From assembly GCA_963835135.1 (NCBI GenBank), contig CAWIEF010000003.1, forward strand, positions 496,001 to 560,000: a stretch of 64,000 nucleotides of DNA. Reading direction: 5' to 3'. A model generated the notes under the pieces. The model was not told the origin of the DNA. It saw only the letters and a program-made list of their open reading frames with translations, and did not search any database. Of the stretch, positions 25,138 to 34,535 are shown piece by piece; positions within the stretch are counted from its first letter, which is position 1; each line of letters opens with the position of its first letter. The DNA is from JAVVHH01 sp963835135 (GTDB taxonomy: Bacteria > Pseudomonadota > Alphaproteobacteria > Acetobacterales > Acetobacteraceae). Position numbers and translations under genes: made by a program.

Positions 25138-26018
25138 ACCTCTTTGGGCCAACGCCGGTGCAGCCAAAGCCAGCTCTCCGGCTTGGCTCGGATCCAAGCC
25201 TCGAGCCGATCGTTCACCGTCTGCGTGAGCGCGGCGACGTCCGCAGCCCGGTCCCCGGTGTTCGGCAACGGCACCGGGGCCTCGTAGGTCACCCGGAAGC
25301 GGCCCGGCGCAAGCCGCTGCGCGTAGGTCGGCAGCACGGGGCACCCGATCTTCAGCGCCAGCGCGGCGAGCGCCGAGGCGGTCATCGCAGGATATCCGAA
25401 GAACTCGGCACGGATCCCGTCATTCATTTTCTGATCCTGCAACAGGCCCACAAAGCCCTTCTGCCGAAGGTGCAGGAGCGTCTGGCGCGCTCCCTGTGCG
25501 CCCTTCGGAAACAGTTTCTCGTTCGCCCCGGCCGAGGCGCGCCGCAAGTCCAGGATTAGCGTATCGATCGCCGGGTTGTCGGAGGCACGATAGACGGTCG
25601 CGAACTGCACGCCCTTGCGCGCGGTCGCTAGCGGCAGGACCTCCCAGTTGCCGATGTGACCGGTGAACAGTACGGCCGGGCCGCCCCGGGCGGCAAGCGC
25701 CTCGATGTGCTCCGCGCCAACCACCTCCCATCCGGGCCCGCTTGCGCTCTCCGCGAGTTGACCGACATGGGGGAACTCGCCCGCCGTGCGGCCAAGATTG
25801 TCCCACACGCCACGCACGATCCGCTTGCGCGCGGGGGCGTCCAGCTCCGGGAGCGCCAGCCGGAGATTCCGGTCGGCCACCTTGGACACCGGCAGCAACG
25901 GGCCGATGCCGCGCGCGACGGCGCCGCAGAGATTGCTCGCGCGAACCGGGCCGAGCGTGCGCAGCAGCCGAACCGCCGACCGGGCCGCGACACCCTCGAG
26001 CCGCTGCAGCGGCGTCAT
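25119..26018 (-). CDS. lpxL: LpxL/HtrB-type lipid A acyltransferase
   Basis: A 299-residue lysophospholipid/lipid A acyltransferase, likely adding a secondary acyl chain to Kdo-lipid A at the inner membrane. The catalytic H-x4-E motif is in FTGHIGNWEVLP near residue 135. LLQDQKMNDGIRAEFFG and the C-terminal SWLWLHRRWPKE are typical for the family. The ATG overlaps the lpxK TGA (ATGA), so it is coupled to lpxK. It is the last gene of the lipid A block and overlaps mtnA at the 3' end. The acyl chain and position are not known. Confidence 0.85.
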   Translation of the reverse strand: MTPLQRLEGVAARSAVRLLRTLGPVRASNLCGAVARGIGPLLPVSKVADRNLRLALPELDAPARKRIVRGVWDNLGRTAGEFPHVGQLAESASGPGWEVVGAEHIEALAARGGPAVLFTGHIGNWEVLPLATARKGVQFATVYRASDNPAIDTLILDLRRASAGANEKLFPKGAQGARQTLLHLRQKGFVGLLQDQKMNDGIRAEFFGYPAMTASALAALALKIGCPVLPTYAQRLAPGRFRVTYEAPVPLPNTGDRAADVAALTQTVNDRLEAWIRAKPESWLWLHRRWPKEVYADLA

Positions 26019-26968
26019 GTCACCACCTCGTCCAGCAAGCGCTCCAGCGCCGCCTCGTCCCGCCACATCAACCGCACCCCCAACACATCGACCTGCGCCC
26101 GCACCCCGTCCGGCAGCCGTACGGCGTCCTTGGCGGTCGTAATCGGCCGCGCGCCGTGCTGCGACGCGGCTTGCAGGACCTGTTCGAGCTCCTGCGACGA
26201 AAACGAGTGGTGGTCCGGAAAGCTCCGCGATCCCGCGAGTTCGGCGCCGGCCGCCACGACGGTCTCGAAGAACTTGCCGGGCCGCCCGATGCCGCAGAAC
26301 GCGAACACCCGCGTCCCGTCCAGCGCGCGATCCGGCGCCAACCAAGCCTCGAGCACGGGCAGCGTCCCGATCGCGGCGCGCGCACGCGCGGTATCCACAC
26401 CGATCAGCACGCAGGCGCGGCTGCGCGAGGCCGCCTCGATCGCGGGCTCGCGCAGCGGCCCGGCCGGCATGACCCGGCCGTTGCCGAATCCGACGCTGCC
26501 ATCGACGATCAGGAGCGATGCGGTTTTGGCCAGTCCGGGGTTCTGCAGGCCATCATCCATCAGCAGCACCTCAGCCCCAGAAGCGACGGCTTGGCGCGCA
26601 GACGCCGCGCGGTCCGCCCCGACCCAGGTCGGCGCCTCTGCGGCGAGCAGCAGCGGCTCGTCCCCGACCAGGGCCGCCCCATGATGCGCCGGATCGACCC
26701 GCAGGGCGCCGGTCGTCCGGCCGCCATAGCCGCGCGTGAGGCAATGGACCGCGACGCCGCGGCGACGCAATCGCCGGATCAGGTCGAGCACGACGGTGGT
26801 CTTGCCCGTGCCGCCCAAGCTCGCATTGCCGCAACACAGGACGGGGACGGGCGCGCGCCAGCCGGGGCGGGTCATCCTGCGCCGGGTCGCGGCGGAGACG
26901 AGAGCGGCGGCAGGCGCGAGCAGCGCCGGGACGACACCGCCCCGCTGCCAGAACTCCGGCGCCCTCAT
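26015..26968 (-). CDS. lpxK: Tetraacyldisaccharide 4'-kinase
   Basis: A 317-residue inner-membrane-associated kinase that phosphorylates the 4' position of the lipid A disaccharide. It begins MRAPEFWQRGG, as usual for LpxK. A P-loop lies in NASLGGTGKTTVVLDLIRRL near residue 48, followed by the conserved LTRGYGGRTTG and later DDGLQNPGL, FCGIGRPGKFF and FPDHHSFS. The gene overlaps both waaA (ATGA at 26965) and lpxL (ATGA at 26015), so all three are translated as a coupled set. Confidence 0.94.
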   Translation of the reverse strand: MRAPEFWQRGGVVPALLAPAAALVSAATRRRMTRPGWRAPVPVLCCGNASLGGTGKTTVVLDLIRRLRRRGVAVHCLTRGYGGRTTGALRVDPAHHGAALVGDEPLLLAAEAPTWVGADRAASARQAVASGAEVLLMDDGLQNPGLAKTASLLIVDGSVGFGNGRVMPAGPLREPAIEAASRSRACVLIGVDTARARAAIGTLPVLEAWLAPDRALDGTRVFAFCGIGRPGKFFETVVAAGAELAGSRSFPDHHSFSSQELEQVLQAASQHGARPITTAKDAVRLPDGVRAQVDVLGVRLMWRDEAALERLLDEVVT

Positions 26969-28233
26969 CGGTGCAGCAGCTCGATCAAGGTGTCGGCGAT
27001 CCGGTCCGGCAGTGCGAGTTCGCCGCTCGCGACGCTGTGCGCCGCCTGTCCTGCGGCCTCGCGCGCCGCGGGGTCGCGCACCATGCGGTCGACCCAGGCA
27101 GCGAGGCCATCTGCGTCCCGCACGCGCGCCAAGCCCCCGGCCGAATGGAGCAGCTCGGCAATCTCGGTAAAATTGCCCATGTGCGGGCCGGCTGCGATCG
27201 CGGCGCCGAACCGCGCGGCCTCGAGCGGGTTCTGGCCCCCTCGCCCACCCAGGCTGCGGCCGATGAACACGATGCGCGCCAAGGTATAGAGGAGGCCGAG
27301 TTCGCCGAGCGTATCGACGATCCAGAGCCCGCCGGCGGGCGGCGCCTGCCCGAGCGAGCGACGAGGGGCATCGTGCAGCGCGGCCGCGATCGCTGCGCCG
27401 CGCTCCGGATGGCGGGGGGCGACGATCGTGAGCAGACCCGGGTGCGCCGGGGCCAGCCGTGCGTGGATGTCGGCGACGATGACCTCCTCGCCCGGATGCG
27501 TGCTGGCCGCGAGCCAGAGGGGGCGGCGGCCGATCAGGCTCGCCAATCGAGATGCTTCATCCGGATCGACCGGCAGGTTGGGGGAGGCGAACTTCAGGTT
27601 TCCCGGTGGCAGCAGGCCGCGCGCCCCGAGTTGCGCCAACCGGCTCGCGTAATCGGCCGATTGCGCGTGGACACGGTCGAACGCGCCCACGACCTGGCGC
27701 GCGAATCCGCCCGCCCAGCGCCAGCGCCGCAGGCTGCCGGCGGACATGCGCGCGTTGATCAGCATCATCGGGATCCCGCGCGCTTGGCAGCCTGCGAGCA
27801 GGTTCGGCCATAGCTCGCTCTCAACGAACGCCGCCGCGTCCGGCCGCCAATGGTCGAGGAACCGCGCGGCCCAGGCAGGCACGTCGAGCGGAACGAACCT
27901 GTGCAGCACACCGCGCAAGCCAAGCTCGGGCAGGCGGCGCTCGAGCAGCCGGGCGGAGGTCAGCGTGCCGGTGGTGAACAGCGTGTGAAGCGTCGCGTCT
28001 CGACGCTCGAGGCTCACGAGCACCGGCAGAACGGACAGCGCTTCCCCGACGCTGGCGGCATGCAGCCAGAGCAACCGGCCCGGCGGACGCGGCGTGAGCT
28101 CCTCGCCCCGCCGCTCGCCGAGACGGCCGGCGATCTCCTTGCCGCGGACCACCCGGCGGGCCAGCATCCGCTCGACCAGCGGCGCGCCAGCGGTGGCACC
28201 CCAGTGCCAGCCGGCGGAGATCACGCCTCGCAT
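26965..28233 (-). CDS. waaA: 3-deoxy-D-manno-octulosonic acid (Kdo) transferase
   Basis: A 422-residue GT30 glycosyltransferase that transfers Kdo from CMP-Kdo to lipid IVA. The start at 28233 (MRGVISAGWHW) overlaps the end of the upstream gene by 13 bases; further upstream the frame is open but not coding in style. Motifs include LWLHAASVGEALSVLPV, FVESELWPNLL, INARMSAGS, ASTHPGEEVI, APRHPERG and SLGGRGGQNPLEA, all hallmarks of the family. It lies between a DUF374 acyltransferase and lpxK. Confidence 0.94.
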   Translation of the reverse strand: MRGVISAGWHWGATAGAPLVERMLARRVVRGKEIAGRLGERRGEELTPRPPGRLLWLHAASVGEALSVLPVLVSLERRDATLHTLFTTGTLTSARLLERRLPELGLRGVLHRFVPLDVPAWAARFLDHWRPDAAAFVESELWPNLLAGCQARGIPMMLINARMSAGSLRRWRWAGGFARQVVGAFDRVHAQSADYASRLAQLGARGLLPPGNLKFASPNLPVDPDEASRLASLIGRRPLWLAASTHPGEEVIVADIHARLAPAHPGLLTIVAPRHPERGAAIAAALHDAPRRSLGQAPPAGGLWIVDTLGELGLLYTLARIVFIGRSLGGRGGQNPLEAARFGAAIAAGPHMGNFTEIAELLHSAGGLARVRDADGLAAWVDRMVRDPAAREAAGQAAHSVASGELALPDRIADTLIELLHR

Positions 28234-28913
28234 AGCGCGTCCGCTTGTGCGGCGGCACGGCTCATCGCGGCCTCGATCTGCGGCAGGCTCGTCGTCCACT
28301 GGTCGCGCGCGACCGTGATCGGCGGAGCGCAGACCAGCACGCCGCGCCCGAACGGGAGCGGCAGCACCATCGCATCCCACGTGCCCAGCACGCGGCGCCG
28401 GCTGATCTGCGCCGCACAGGGAATGATCGGGGCCTGCGTCAGCGCGGCGAGCTGGGCCACGCCGGCGGCCGCCTTGCGGGGCGGCCCGCGGGGGCCGTCG
28501 GGCGTGATGACGATCTGGTCGCCTTGCCGCAGCACGCCGATCAGCGCCCGGAGGCTGGCGACGCCCCCCTTATCCTTTTGCCGCCGGGCGGACGATCCGT
28601 AAACGATGTCGACGCCGAACGCCTGCATGATGCTGCCGATCAGGCGTCCATCCTGGTGACGGCTGACCAGCACATGCATGCGGCCCCGCGCCGCGCCGCG
28701 CCGCTCGTGCAGCGCCAGCGTCCATAGCGCGGGCATCAGCGGCAGCCGCTCGTGCCAGAACGCGAAGATCGCCGCGCCGCCGAGCAGGTATGGCCCGAGC
28801 GCGTCGCGGCCATGCAAGGTCCATCGCGTGGTTCGGAGCGCAAACCGGAGGTAGGCCCCGAGCGCCTGAGCACCCAGAGCCAAGGTCCGGGGATGGCGGA
28901 GCAGCCGCTTCAT
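28221..28913 (-). CDS. DUF374 lysophospholipid acyltransferase family protein
   Basis: A 230-residue protein of the DUF374 family, related to lysophospholipid acyltransferases and regularly found beside waaA and lpxK. Features are IFAFWHERLPLMP, with a histidine at the putative active site, VSRHQDGRLIGSIM near residue 84, and the block VITPDGPRGPPRKAAAGVA near residue 137. A role in lipid A or phospholipid acylation is inferred from family and neighbours; direct evidence for the family is thin. It overlaps waaA by 13 bases. Confidence 0.82.
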   Translation of the reverse strand: MKRLLRHPRTLALGAQALGAYLRFALRTTRWTLHGRDALGPYLLGGAAIFAFWHERLPLMPALWTLALHERRGAARGRMHVLVSRHQDGRLIGSIMQAFGVDIVYGSSARRQKDKGGVASLRALIGVLRQGDQIVITPDGPRGPPRKAAAGVAQLAALTQAPIIPCAAQISRRRVLGTWDAMVLPLPFGRGVLVCAPPITVARDQWTTSLPQIEAAMSRAAAQADALCEA

Positions 28914-28961
28914 GGCCGGGGGGCGGTAGCATGGCCGCCCTCCGTCAGCAAATCCCAGCCG

Positions 28962-29963
28962 CTAGGCGGAGGCGAGGTTCCTGCAGAACAGCTCGGCGCA
29001 GGCCCGCCAAGAGAAACGCTCGGCATGCCGGCGGCAGGCGGCCCGGTCGCCATCCAGCGCCTGTAGCGCGGCCGCGCGCAGATCCGTGTCAAGGGCCCCG
29101 ACGCCCGGGCCGGCATTGGCGAGGATATCGGCCGGGCCGGTCACGGGTAGCGCCGCGATCGGTGTGCCACAGGCCAGGCTCTCCAGCAGGACCAAGCCGA
29201 ACGTGTCGGTGGCGGAGGGGAAGACGAACACGTCGGCCCCTGCATAGGCCCTGCTGAGCGCCTCGCCGTGCAGCTCACCGACGAAGTTGGCTGAAGGATA
29301 CGCCTGCTCGAGCGCCGCGCGCTGCGGCCCGTCGCCCACCACGACCTTCGACCCCGGCAGGTCGAGCGACAGGAAGCGCGCGACGTTCTTCTCGATGGCG
29401 AGGCGGCCGACATAGAGGAAGATCGGCCGTGGCCACGGCCACGGTTCGCGATCGCCGGGACGGAACCGGTGCGCGTCGACGCCGCGCGACCAGGGCAGCA
29501 GGTTGCGGAAGCCACGCGCGGCAAGCTCCTGCCGCAGGCTGCCGGTGGCGACCATGGTCCCCTGCGCCCGGCCATGAAAGCCGCGCAGGAAGGCGTAGCT
29601 GAGCGACAGCGGGATGTGCCCGCGGGCGTGCAGGTATTCCGGAAACCGGGTGTGGAACGACGTCGTGAACTTGGTGCCGGTGCGGAGCGCCCAGCGGCGG
29701 GCGGCCCAGCCGAGCGGGCCTTCGGTGGCGACATGCAGCGCCTCGGGTGCGAAAGCCTCGATCATCGGCACCAGGCGGCGCGACGGGGCGACGGCGAGCT
29801 GGATGCTGCGGTAGCCCGGCATGGCGATCGTCCGGAACCGATCCGGCCCGATCACCTCGACCGTGTGGCCCAGCCCGCGCAGTTCCACCGCCAGCATCTC
29901 GAGCGTGACGACCACCCCGTTCACCTGCGGATGCCACGCGTCCGAGATGATGAGGATGCGCAT
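28962..29963 (-). CDS. GT4-family glycosyltransferase
   Basis: A 333-residue GT-B glycosyltransferase. The N-terminus MRILIISDAWHPQVNGVV is typical for a group of family 4 enzymes. SFHTRFPEYLHAR near residue 110, the nucleotide-sugar block FLYVGRLAIEKN near residue 200 and FPSATDTFGLVLLESLACGTP near residue 265, with the E-x7-E pattern, are all clear. The start at 29963 is five bases from the upstream phosphatase stop. The pairing with an LpxH-type phosphatase suggests transfer onto a lipid or lipid-linked acceptor in the membrane; donor and acceptor are unknown. Confidence 0.88.
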   Translation of the reverse strand: MRILIISDAWHPQVNGVVVTLEMLAVELRGLGHTVEVIGPDRFRTIAMPGYRSIQLAVAPSRRLVPMIEAFAPEALHVATEGPLGWAARRWALRTGTKFTTSFHTRFPEYLHARGHIPLSLSYAFLRGFHGRAQGTMVATGSLRQELAARGFRNLLPWSRGVDAHRFRPGDREPWPWPRPIFLYVGRLAIEKNVARFLSLDLPGSKVVVGDGPQRAALEQAYPSANFVGELHGEALSRAYAGADVFVFPSATDTFGLVLLESLACGTPIAALPVTGPADILANAGPGVGALDTDLRAAALQALDGDRAACRRHAERFSWRACAELFCRNLASA

Positions 29964-29968
29964 CGGCG

Positions 29969-30808
29969 TCAGGCCGGCGCGGGCTGGTTGACGATCTGAG
30001 CGGACTTGCCCCGGAAGAAGGAGAGATTGTTGCTCGCCGCCCAATCGAGCAATTCGAGCCTGCCGTCCATCTGCTCGACCAGCGCGGTGCAGCTCTCGAC
30101 CCAATCGCCGGTATTGCAATACAGCACGTCGCCGATCATGCGCATCTCGGCGTGGTGGATGTGGCCGCACACGATCCCGTCGAAGCCTCGCTTGGCCGCA
30201 TCGGCCGCCAGCGTCGTCTCGAACCGGTCGATCGCCTTGACGGCGCCTTTGACCTGGCGCTTCAGCCACTGGCTCAACGACCAGTATTCGTAGCCCATGA
30301 CCCGGCGCATCGCGTTGAAGTAACGGTTGGCGACGAGCGCCGCCGTGTAGGCGCTGTCGCCCAGACGGGCGAGGAACTTGGCATAGCGCATGACCCCGTC
30401 GAACTCGTCGCCGTGCAGGATGAGCAGGCGCACGCCGAGCGCGGTCTCGTGGGTGGTCTCGCGCCGCACCTCGATTCCGGCGACCTCCAGCTGGTGCGGG
30501 TCCTGCGCGGACGGGAGCCAGGCCCGGAACATCTCGTCGTGATTTCCGGGAATGTAGACGATCTCGGTGCCGCGTTTGACGTGGCGCAGCAGCGCACGGA
30601 CGACCCGGTCATGGCTCGCGTCCCAGTACCAGTTCTTCCGCAAGCGCCAGCCATCGATGATGTCGCCGACGAGGAATAGCTTGTCGCAATCGATCTTCTC
30701 AATGAAGTCGGCAAGAAAATCGCTTCGGCACGACTTGGTGCCGAGATGCGCGTCCGAAATAAATACCGTCCGATATCGGAGCGAATGAGACGGAGACATT
30801 GCATTCAT
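29969..30808 (-). CDS. UDP-2,3-diacylglucosamine diphosphatase family (LpxH-type) metallophosphoesterase
   Basis: A 279-residue calcineurin-type phosphoesterase. Metal-binding motifs appear in order: FISDAHLGTK (D-x-H), LVGDIIDGW (GD-x-x-D), IPGNHDEMF (GNHD), LILHGDEFD and CGHIHHAEM (GH-x-H). This length and the YEYWSLSQWLKRQ insertion are seen in alphaproteobacterial homologues annotated as UDP-2,3-diacylglucosamine diphosphatase. The family is certain. Whether it is the true lipid A enzyme or acts on another pyrophosphate is not settled, since alphaproteobacteria often use LpxI. Alternative starts exist at 30799 and upstream. Confidence 0.83.
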   Translation of the reverse strand: MNAMSPSHSLRYRTVFISDAHLGTKSCRSDFLADFIEKIDCDKLFLVGDIIDGWRLRKNWYWDASHDRVVRALLRHVKRGTEIVYIPGNHDEMFRAWLPSAQDPHQLEVAGIEVRRETTHETALGVRLLILHGDEFDGVMRYAKFLARLGDSAYTAALVANRYFNAMRRVMGYEYWSLSQWLKRQVKGAVKAIDRFETTLAADAAKRGFDGIVCGHIHHAEMRMIGDVLYCNTGDWVESCTALVEQMDGRLELLDWAASNNLSFFRGKSAQIVNQPAPA

Positions 30809-30921
30809 CAGCTCAGCACCTTCGCACCCCTGAGATGAGCGGGTCATACGATTGCTCGCTGGTGTTGCACGTGAAGATTCCGTGATGCAGCATCCGGCAT
30901 CAAGATTGAACGCGCGCCAGA

Positions 30922-30960
30922 CCAAAAAGGCCGCCCCAGATTGGAGACGGCCTTGTTTTT
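30922..30960 (-). terminator. Bidirectional rho-independent terminator
   Basis: A stem AAGGCCG (30927-30933) pairs with CGGCCTT (30948-30954) around a 14-base loop. A T run follows on the plus strand (GTTTTT). On the minus strand the exit side reads TTTTTGG. It lies just beyond the stop of the Tim44-domain gene at 30972 and upstream of the phosphatase gene at 30808, so it should end the Tim44 transcript and separate it from the LPS block. Confidence 0.75.
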
Positions 30961-30971
30961 ATTGGGTGAGT

Positions 30972-31880
30972 TCAGCGGCCCTGTTGGATCGCCGACAACA
31001 GCCAACGGCCTCCAGAGGCGCGGACGAACGTCCATAGCTCGGTCGCTGCGGTCCGCTGCGCCGGGTCGCCGTCGACGACTCGGCCGCTTGCGTCGCGGGT
31101 CACGTCGACCATGGAGAACCGCATGGCCACGGTGGCGTATTCGCGCCCGCCTTCCGACCAAGCCTCGGACAGGTCGCCCTTATCCAGGCGCACGTCGGTG
31201 ACCGTATTGCGAACCCCGCGGCTGGCCTGCTCGGCCAATTGCTCGCCGAAGTAGCTGACCATCTCCGGCGAGGCGATCGACTGCAAATGCCGCAGGTCTT
31301 GCGCCGACCATGCGGCCTGCACCTCCTGCAACGTACGCTCGAACTCCTGGTAATCCGCCGGTCCGATGGCGACGGACGCGGGTCGGGGCGGCGCCGCGCC
31401 GCCGCCCATCATGCCGGCTGCGGGTTGGCCCATCCGGCCGAAACTGCCCATGCCTGCGATGGCGGGGCGGCGAAAGAAGGTGCGGAACAGCCAGCGTGCG
31501 ATGAAATACATGATCGCGAGTTGCAGGATGAAGCCGATGAAGCCGAAGCCGCCCCCGCCGAACAAGCCGTGACCGAACAGCAGGCCGCCGATGCCGGCGC
31601 CGAGCAGGCCGCCGAGCAGGCCCGAGGCGAAGCCGCTCCGTGCGGGCATGGGCGCGCCATAGGGCGCCCCGCCGTACGAGGGCGCGGTGCGCGGGGTCAT
31701 CGAGCGCTCCATCGGCGATGCGGCGTACGGCGCCGTGCCGGTCACGGGCGGCGCGCTATACGTGCGCATCCCGCGACTGCCAAAGGACGAGCCACCCCCG
31801 GCACGCGCATCGGCCAGAGACGGCGCGAGCGTCAGAGCGGCGACAGCGAGAGCCGCAACCAACGAGGTAGAGCGGGACAT
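30972..31880 (-). CDS. Tim44-domain membrane protein
   Basis: A 302-residue protein with a signal sequence or first helix (SLVAALAVAALTLAPSLADA), a Gly/Ala/Pro-rich segment and a glycine-rich hydrophobic region (SGLLGGLLGAGIGGLLFG, FIGFILQLAIMYFIARWLF). A C-terminal Tim44-like domain follows from about residue 175 (YQEFERTLQEVQAAWSAQD, then SPEMVSYFGEQLAEQ). Bacterial members are membrane-bound with the domain soluble, and their role is unclear. The gene stands alone and is followed by a clear terminator. Confidence 0.87.
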   Translation of the reverse strand: MSRSTSLVAALAVAALTLAPSLADARAGGGSSFGSRGMRTYSAPPVTGTAPYAASPMERSMTPRTAPSYGGAPYGAPMPARSGFASGLLGGLLGAGIGGLLFGHGLFGGGGFGFIGFILQLAIMYFIARWLFRTFFRRPAIAGMGSFGRMGQPAAGMMGGGAAPPRPASVAIGPADYQEFERTLQEVQAAWSAQDLRHLQSIASPEMVSYFGEQLAEQASRGVRNTVTDVRLDKGDLSEAWSEGGREYATVAMRFSMVDVTRDASGRVVDGDPAQRTAATELWTFVRASGGRWLLSAIQQGR

Positions 31881-31944
31881 GACAAAGCCTCCAGCGAACT
31901 GAAGATGAATATAGTCCGATCCAGCTCTGGTTATAGCCCTCGCG

Positions 31945-33273
31945 TTACGATCCCGCGAGGGTCAGGCCTTCGATCCGGATCGTCGGGGCATCGGTGCCGC
32001 GGCGGAACCTCAGATCGTTCGCCGGCGTCAGGTGCAGGAACATCTCCGGCAACGACCCGGCCACCGTGATCTCGGCGACGGGCTCGGCGAGCGCCCCGTC
32101 TCGGATCATGAAGCCGGCGGCGCCCCGGCTATAGTCGCCGGTCAGGCTGTTGATGCTGGAGCCCATCATCTCGGTGATGTAGAGGCCTTCCTTGATGTCG
32201 GCCATGAGCTCTTGCGGCGAAACAGTGCCCGGCGCGAGATACAAGTTGGTCGGCGACGGCGACGGCGGACCATTGACGCCGCGCGACGCGTTGCCGGTCG
32301 TCGTCAAGCCGAGTTGCCGCGCCGTGCGGCTGTCGAGGAACCAGGTGGTCAGCACGCCGTCATCCACGACCGCATGCGTCCGGGTCGGGACGCCCTCGCC
32401 ATCGAACTCGCGCGAGCGCAGGCCTCGAACGCGGCGAGGGTCGTCGATCACCGACACGCCACGGGCGAAGATCTGCTGGCCCATGCGCTCCTTGAGGAAG
32501 CTGGTGCCGCGCGCGATGGCACCGCCGTTGATGGCGCCCGAGAGATGGCCAAGCATGCTGCTGGCGACACGGGGATCGTACACGACAGGAACGCGCATGG
32601 TCTTGGGCCGCTTCGGGTTCAGGCGGGAGATGGCCTTCTCGCCGGCGACACGGCCGATCGTGCGGGGATCCTCCAGGTCGGACAGGTATACGGCGCTCGA
32701 ATAGTCGTAGTCGCGCTCCATGCCGGTCCCCTCCCCGGCCAGGGCTGTCGCCGACACCGAATGGGAGCTGCGGGCCGTCTGCCCGGCAAACCCTGCGGAT
32801 GTCACGAGCGCGATACGGGCCCGCGCGTATCCGGCCTCGGCGCCCTCCGAGTTGGTCACGCCGGCAACGGAGAGTGCGGCTTCTTCGGCTTCCGCAGCGC
32901 GCGCGATCAGCGCGTCGACGCCGGGCTCATGGCCGTCGTCCAACTCCAGGTTCAGGTTCTGCGGCGTCGCGGCCTCGGCGGCCAGGCCGGCGTAGGGGTC
33001 CTCCGGCACGATCCGCGCCATCGCCACGGCGCGGGCGACCAGCGCGTCAAAGCCAGCCGGGTCGATGGCCGATGACGACACCGAGGCTGAACGGTTGCCG
33101 ACGAACACCCGCAAGCCGAGGTCGTGGCCCTCGGAACGGACCACCTGCTCGGTCTTGCGCAGCCTGCGCTGAACCGACACGGAGGTGGCCGACACGACCA
33201 CCGCGTCGGCCGCGTCGGCGCCTGCAGCGCGCGCGCGGCCGATCAGGTCCGACAGGACATCGAGTTCGTTCAT
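31945..33273 (-). CDS. pmbA: TldD/PmbA family metalloprotease regulator (PmbA/TldE)
   Basis: A 442-residue PmbA-type protein. With TldD it forms a protease that matures modified peptides and degrades unfolded peptides. Motifs include GLRVFVGNRSASVSSS near residue 53, AEGEGxx-like TALAGEGTGMERDYDYS, RTHAVVDDGVLTTWFLDSRTAR and the C-terminal NLYLAPG followed by MGSSINSLTGDYSRGAAGF. Like other PmbA proteins it lacks the HExxxH metal motif of TldD. The ATG overlaps the M16 peptidase stop (ATGA). No tldD is in the window. Confidence 0.92.
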   Translation of the reverse strand: MNELDVLSDLIGRARAAGADAADAVVVSATSVSVQRRLRKTEQVVRSEGHDLGLRVFVGNRSASVSSSAIDPAGFDALVARAVAMARIVPEDPYAGLAAEAATPQNLNLELDDGHEPGVDALIARAAEAEEAALSVAGVTNSEGAEAGYARARIALVTSAGFAGQTARSSHSVSATALAGEGTGMERDYDYSSAVYLSDLEDPRTIGRVAGEKAISRLNPKRPKTMRVPVVYDPRVASSMLGHLSGAINGGAIARGTSFLKERMGQQIFARGVSVIDDPRRVRGLRSREFDGEGVPTRTHAVVDDGVLTTWFLDSRTARQLGLTTTGNASRGVNGPPSPSPTNLYLAPGTVSPQELMADIKEGLYITEMMGSSINSLTGDYSRGAAGFMIRDGALAEPVAEITVAGSLPEMFLHLTPANDLRFRRGTDAPTIRIEGLTLAGS

Positions 33274-34535
33274 GCCGCCAGCCGGTCGGTGATCATCGGC
33301 AGCGACGGCACGTGATCGGCCGGGCCGACGGTGGCCAAGGTGGGCGTGCCGCCGAAGATGCGGACGGCGCAACGGCTGATGTCGTCCAGCGTGACGGCAT
33401 TCAGCTTGGCGACCGTCTCGCTCGTCGAGATGATGCGGCCAAAGATCTGGATCTGGCGGGCGATCTGCTCGCAGCGGCTGCCCGTGCTCTCGAGCGACAT
33501 CAACAGCCCGGCCTTGACCTGTGCCCGCGCGCGGTCCAGCTCGGCCTGCGAGACGTCGCGCTGCACCTTGCGTAGCTCGGCGAGCGTGACAGGCATCAGC
33601 TCCTTGGCCTCGTCCTCGCCGGTGCCGGCATAAATGCCGAACAGGCCGCCATCGATGAACGGCGCGGCGAACGAGTAGATCGAATAGACCAGCCCGCGCT
33701 TTTCCCGGATTTCCTGGAACAGCCGGGACGACATGCCGCCGCCCAGCAGCGTGCTCAGCAGTAACGACGGGTAGTAGTCGCGGTCGGCGTAGCCCACGGC
33801 GGGGAAGCCGAGCACGATATGGACCTGGTCCAGCTCGCGCTCCTCGCGGAACTCGCCGCCGGAATAGACGCCGGGCACGAACTGGCCGGGCAGATCGGTC
33901 GGCAGATCGGCGAAGTGGCGCTTGGCGAGATCGACCACCGTCTCGTGCTGCAGCGCCCCCGCGGCGGCGATAACGACGTTGCCGGCCGCATAATGCCGAT
34001 GCATGTAGCCGGTGAGCTGCTCGCGCTTCATGCCGCGGATGCCCATCTCGGTGCCGAGCACCGGACGGCCCATCGGCTGGCTGGGGAACGCGGTCTCCTG
34101 AAAGCGGTCGAAGATGATGTCGTCCGGCGTGTCGTTGGCCTGGCCGATCTCCTGCAGGATCACGCCGCGCTCGCGCTCGAGCTCCTCGGGAGCGAACGTG
34201 CTGTGGGTGAGGATGTCGCCGATGATGTCGGCGCCGAGGGCGAGATCCTCCTTCAGCAGCTTGACGTAGTATGCGGTCTGCTCGCGCGCGGTGTAGGCGT
34301 TGATATGACCACCGACATTCTCGATGGCGATCGCGATATCGGACGCGCTGCGGGTCGTGGTGCCCTTGAAGGCCATGTGTTCCAGGAAATGCGACGCGCC
34401 GTTCTCGGCTTCGGTCTCGTTGCGGGTGCCGGTCGCGACGTAGGCGCCGAAGGAGACGGTCTCGACGCGGTCCATCGTCTCCGAGACGATCGTCAGGCCG
34501 GATGGCAGGCGGGTGACGCGGACGGCGTCGGTCAT
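33270..34535 (-). CDS. M16 family zinc peptidase (processing-peptidase-like)
   Basis: A 421-residue pitrilysin-family metallopeptidase close to the mitochondrial processing peptidase beta subunit. The inverted zinc motif HFLEH lies near residue 50, with the third ligand glutamate in the ERERGVILQEI segment about 75 residues later. The glycine-rich loop is LLGGGMSSRLFQEIREKRGL near residue 265. It is coupled on both sides: its ATG overlaps the thrC stop and its stop overlaps pmbA. This thrC-M16 order is common in alphaproteobacteria. Confidence 0.93.
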   Translation of the reverse strand: MTDAVRVTRLPSGLTIVSETMDRVETVSFGAYVATGTRNETEAENGASHFLEHMAFKGTTTRSASDIAIAIENVGGHINAYTAREQTAYYVKLLKEDLALGADIIGDILTHSTFAPEELERERGVILQEIGQANDTPDDIIFDRFQETAFPSQPMGRPVLGTEMGIRGMKREQLTGYMHRHYAAGNVVIAAAGALQHETVVDLAKRHFADLPTDLPGQFVPGVYSGGEFREERELDQVHIVLGFPAVGYADRDYYPSLLLSTLLGGGMSSRLFQEIREKRGLVYSIYSFAAPFIDGGLFGIYAGTGEDEAKELMPVTLAELRKVQRDVSQAELDRARAQVKAGLLMSLESTGSRCEQIARQIQIFGRIISTSETVAKLNAVTLDDISRCAVRIFGGTPTLATVGPADHVPSLPMITDRLAA